Below, piece by piece: positions 32,521 to 34,295 of a stretch of 34,295 bases of DNA (positions are counted from its first letter, which is position 1; each line of letters begins with the position of its first letter). A model generated the notes under the pieces. That model saw only the letters and a list, made by a program, of their open reading frames with translations. It did not search any database and was not told where the DNA came from. This DNA is from a bacterium (GTDB lineage Bacteria; Bdellovibrionota; UBA1018): positions 1 to 34,295 of the forward strand of contig JAIEMT010000052.1 of assembly GCA_019751945.1 (NCBI GenBank), in the 5' to 3' direction. The position numbers and the translations under genes are program-made.

Positions 32521-33891
32521 ATGAAAAGACATCTTTTGATTGGCTGCGTTGTGTTTGTGTTTGCATCGTGCGCCACCAGTCCGACCACTTCCAGTTTAGA
32601 GTCTCAGAAGGAATCCGATGTTTCTGAAATGAAATCAGAAAACATCGACACGCCCCCCGTTCTTGCCGCTCCCACTTCTAAAAAGATTTCAGATGAACCG
32701 CTTTCTGCTCGTCTGTCGATTGAGCAAAACGGCCATGTGCAAAAATGGATTCGCTATTTTGCCGTTCAAGATCGCGAACGTTTCGAAAGATTCTTGGAAC
32801 GCGGCCAGGCTTACCGCGAAGTGGTTGAAAATGTTCTTTCTGAAAACGAAATTCCACCGGAACTTTTCTATTTGGCCATGATCGAGAGTGGCTACAGTAC
32901 TGCTGCAACGTCGCACGCAAAAGCCGTGGGCGTTTGGCAATTCATGCCAGGCACCGGGCATCGCTATGGCTTGCAGCGCGATGCCTTTATTGATGAACGT
33001 CGCGATCCCATTCGCGCCACCGAAGCCGCTGCGAAGTATTTAAAGGATCTCTATAATGTCTTTCATTCCTGGCCGCTCGCAATCGCTGCGTACAATTCTG
33101 GTGAATTTCGAATTATCAACGCCATTATGCGCGGACGCACGCGCGACTTCTGGGAGCTGGCGAGGCAGAATCTCCTTCCTCGTGAAACAGCCGAGTACGT
33201 GCCGAAATTTTTCGCTGCGGTTTTAGTGGGCCGAAATGCTTCTCGCTACGGTCTCCGCGTTCCGAATACGCCTAAGTTCCCCGATGTGGAGTCCATCGAA
33301 GTGCCTTCTCCTGTAAGACTGGCTGATTTGGCTCGATCTACTGGCGTAGCCGAAGACGACTTACGCCGGCTCAATCCCCATCTTCACCGTGGAATTACTC
33401 CCCCCAGTACGAAGACCTATGAGGTTTGGGTTCGAAGCACGGATGCTGAAAAGTTCAAAAAAGTTAGCGAGATGGCTTCTATTCGCTTGAAGGATATGAA
33501 GCCGTATCAACAGCTCATTGCGAAATCGGAAGCTAAGTTCCGCGCAGAAAATCACTATTATATGGTGAAGCAGGGCGATACTTTAATGGATATCGCTCGC
33601 CAGAATAACCTGTCCCTGACGTACCTTCGCAAGATCAATGGTATGAAGAACAACTCCATTTTCACGGGAAAAAAGCTGCGTTTAGTGGCGAAGTCCTACC
33701 ATCGTGCAAGGCCTATTGCTGAAAACACACCGAGCCGTTTGCAGTATCACGTAAAAAGAGGGGATAACCTCTTCCGGATTGCACAGCGGTTTGGAGTAAC
33801 AATTGATCAGTTAAGACGTGAAAATCGTTTGCGAAAAAACGAGGTCCAAGCGGGCCAAGTGATCAAGGTATCAGTAAATAGATCCAGTTGA
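32521..33891 (+). CDS. LysM lytic transglycosylase lipoprotein (MltD-like)
   Basis: I choose ATG 32521, which gives a lipoprotein signal (MKRHLLIGCVVFVFASC, Cys17); the open frame upstream lies across the divergent gap. The 456-residue product has an SLT lysozyme-like domain at about 105-245 with catalytic Glu122 in AMIESGY and the AVGVWQFMPGTG and AYNSG motifs. A LysM-like segment (about 263-310) and two clear LysM repeats (YYMVKQGDTLMDIA, QYHVKRGDNLFRIA) bind peptidoglycan. It would cut septal or sidewall glycan with formation of anhydro-muropeptides. GGGGG lies 10 bases upstream. Confidence 0.93.
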   Translation: MKRHLLIGCVVFVFASCATSPTTSSLESQKESDVSEMKSENIDTPPVLAAPTSKKISDEPLSARLSIEQNGHVQKWIRYFAVQDRERFERFLERGQAYREVVENVLSENEIPPELFYLAMIESGYSTAATSHAKAVGVWQFMPGTGHRYGLQRDAFIDERRDPIRATEAAAKYLKDLYNVFHSWPLAIAAYNSGEFRIINAIMRGRTRDFWELARQNLLPRETAEYVPKFFAAVLVGRNASRYGLRVPNTPKFPDVESIEVPSPVRLADLARSTGVAEDDLRRLNPHLHRGITPPSTKTYEVWVRSTDAEKFKKVSEMASIRLKDMKPYQQLIAKSEAKFRAENHYYMVKQGDTLMDIARQNNLSLTYLRKINGMKNNSIFTGKKLRLVAKSYHRARPIAENTPSRLQYHVKRGDNLFRIAQRFGVTIDQLRRENRLRKNEVQAGQVIKVSVNRSS

Positions 33892-33942
33892 ATTAATCTA
33901 TGCCCATCGGCTAGTTCATCTTAATCGCTTAACAATCCGGTC

Positions 33943-33969
33943 AATCGGGACACATTTTACCGATTTTTC
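33943..33969 (+). terminator. Probable terminator after the transglycosylase gene
   Basis: AATCGG and CCGATT form a 6-bp stem with an 11-base loop followed by TTTCT, about 50 bases after the stop. The stem is short, so the call is moderate. Confidence 0.45.
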
Positions 33970-34022
33970 TGCCATGGTCCAATTAGGGGATAGTGGTCCG
34001 TATTTAGAACGTATGGTGATTT

Positions 34023-34232
34023 ATGAATAACCCGATTGTGCTCATTTCTAAGAATCCCGATGATTTAAAATTTGCCAGTGAAGTGGCAGGTCGACTCACA
34101 TCTCAGCTCCATGTGGTGGATAATGCTGCCGCAGGATGGAAACTCATTCGTGCGAAAGAGCTGAAACGGCCTCTTCTCTTTGTCGACGTTTCTACTGACG
34201 AAATGGTCCAAGAGTTTATGGCGGAGTGCTAA
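34023..34232 (+). CDS. Short receiver-like protein, possibly truncated
   Basis: The 69-residue product starts NNPIVLISKNPDDLKF and contains LLFVDVST, resembling strands 1 and 3 of a response-regulator receiver domain. The usual phospho-site Asp would be in FVDVST, while the acidic pocket after strand 1 is missing. A complete receiver is about 120 residues, so this is half a domain. No clear ribosome binding site is seen. It may be a remnant, a frameshifted gene or a small stand-alone protein. Confidence 0.45.
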   Translation: MNNPIVLISKNPDDLKFASEVAGRLTSQLHVVDNAAAGWKLIRAKELKRPLLFVDVSTDEMVQEFMAEC

Positions 34233-34251
34233 ACTTAGTTGAAATTGCAGC

Positions 34252-34295
34252 ATGACCTCACCGCGTTTAGAATGGGTTCACCAGAATCCAAACAT
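34252..34295 (+). CDS. Possible start of a gene cut by the window edge
   Basis: An ATG at 34252 opens a frame (MTSPRLEWVHQNPN) that stays open to the end of the window. Only 14 codons are visible and no ribosome binding site is evident, so the call is tentative. Confidence 0.2.
   Translation, partial: MTSPRLEWVHQNPN

Overview
The window is about 34 kb of compact Gram-negative chromosomal DNA. It carries Lol-type lipoproteins, TolC-family outer-membrane proteins, RND pumps, Coq4, a SUF operon headed by an Rrf2 regulator, a LysM lytic transglycosylase and a receiver-PilZ regulator. Many small secreted proteins and lipoproteins with Pro/Ser-rich linkers, together with a regulator recalling families common in Bdellovibrio, suggest Bdellovibrionota or a related delta-proteobacterial lineage. 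That placement is inference from gene content. I saw no rRNA, tRNA, CRISPR array, phage or insertion sequence.

Layout. Positions 1-329 hold no confident gene, only a perfect 17-bp palindrome and a possible 55-codon ORF. Positions 330-6163 are all on the minus strand: an MFS transporter, a von Willebrand A lipoprotein with a long repetitive Pro/Ser tail, a four-helix membrane protein, and a Crp/Fnr regulator followed by a lipoprotein and a secreted protein resembling a copper-dependent polysaccharide monooxygenase. At 6273-6980 a Coq4 gene reads divergently and ends inside its own terminator. At 7064-17988 lies a plus-strand envelope efflux operon: MarR regulator, TolC, lipoprotein, small barrel-like protein, lipoprotein-TolC fusion and two tandem RND permeases. 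It has a strong promoter and a palindrome over the MarR start, but no periplasmic adaptor gene. At 18080-21036 are a secreted protein (minus), a helix-turn-helix regulator coupled to a methyltransferase, and a secreted-protein gene that looks frameshifted.

At 21198-27451 is a complete SUF iron-sulfur cluster operon, rrf2-sufB-sufC-sufD-sufS-sufU-sufT, in which the junctions from sufB onward overlap and an inverted repeat covers the promoter. At 27437-29706, on the minus strand, lie a short-chain dehydrogenase, a secreted protein and a receiver-PilZ protein. At 29727-34295 are a methyltransferase, an ArnT/PMT-like glycosyltransferase (minus), a LysM lytic transglycosylase and a short receiver-like ORF.

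The best candidates for something undescribed are the adaptor-less tandem RND operon with its lipoprotein-TolC fusion, and the Crp-linked monooxygenase-like protein whose Pro/Ser linker and Gly/Cys tail recall the nearby von Willebrand lipoprotein. A recurring architectural theme is long perfect hairpins built from the last codons of genes (coq4, the second RND gene, the sufT/SDR convergence).
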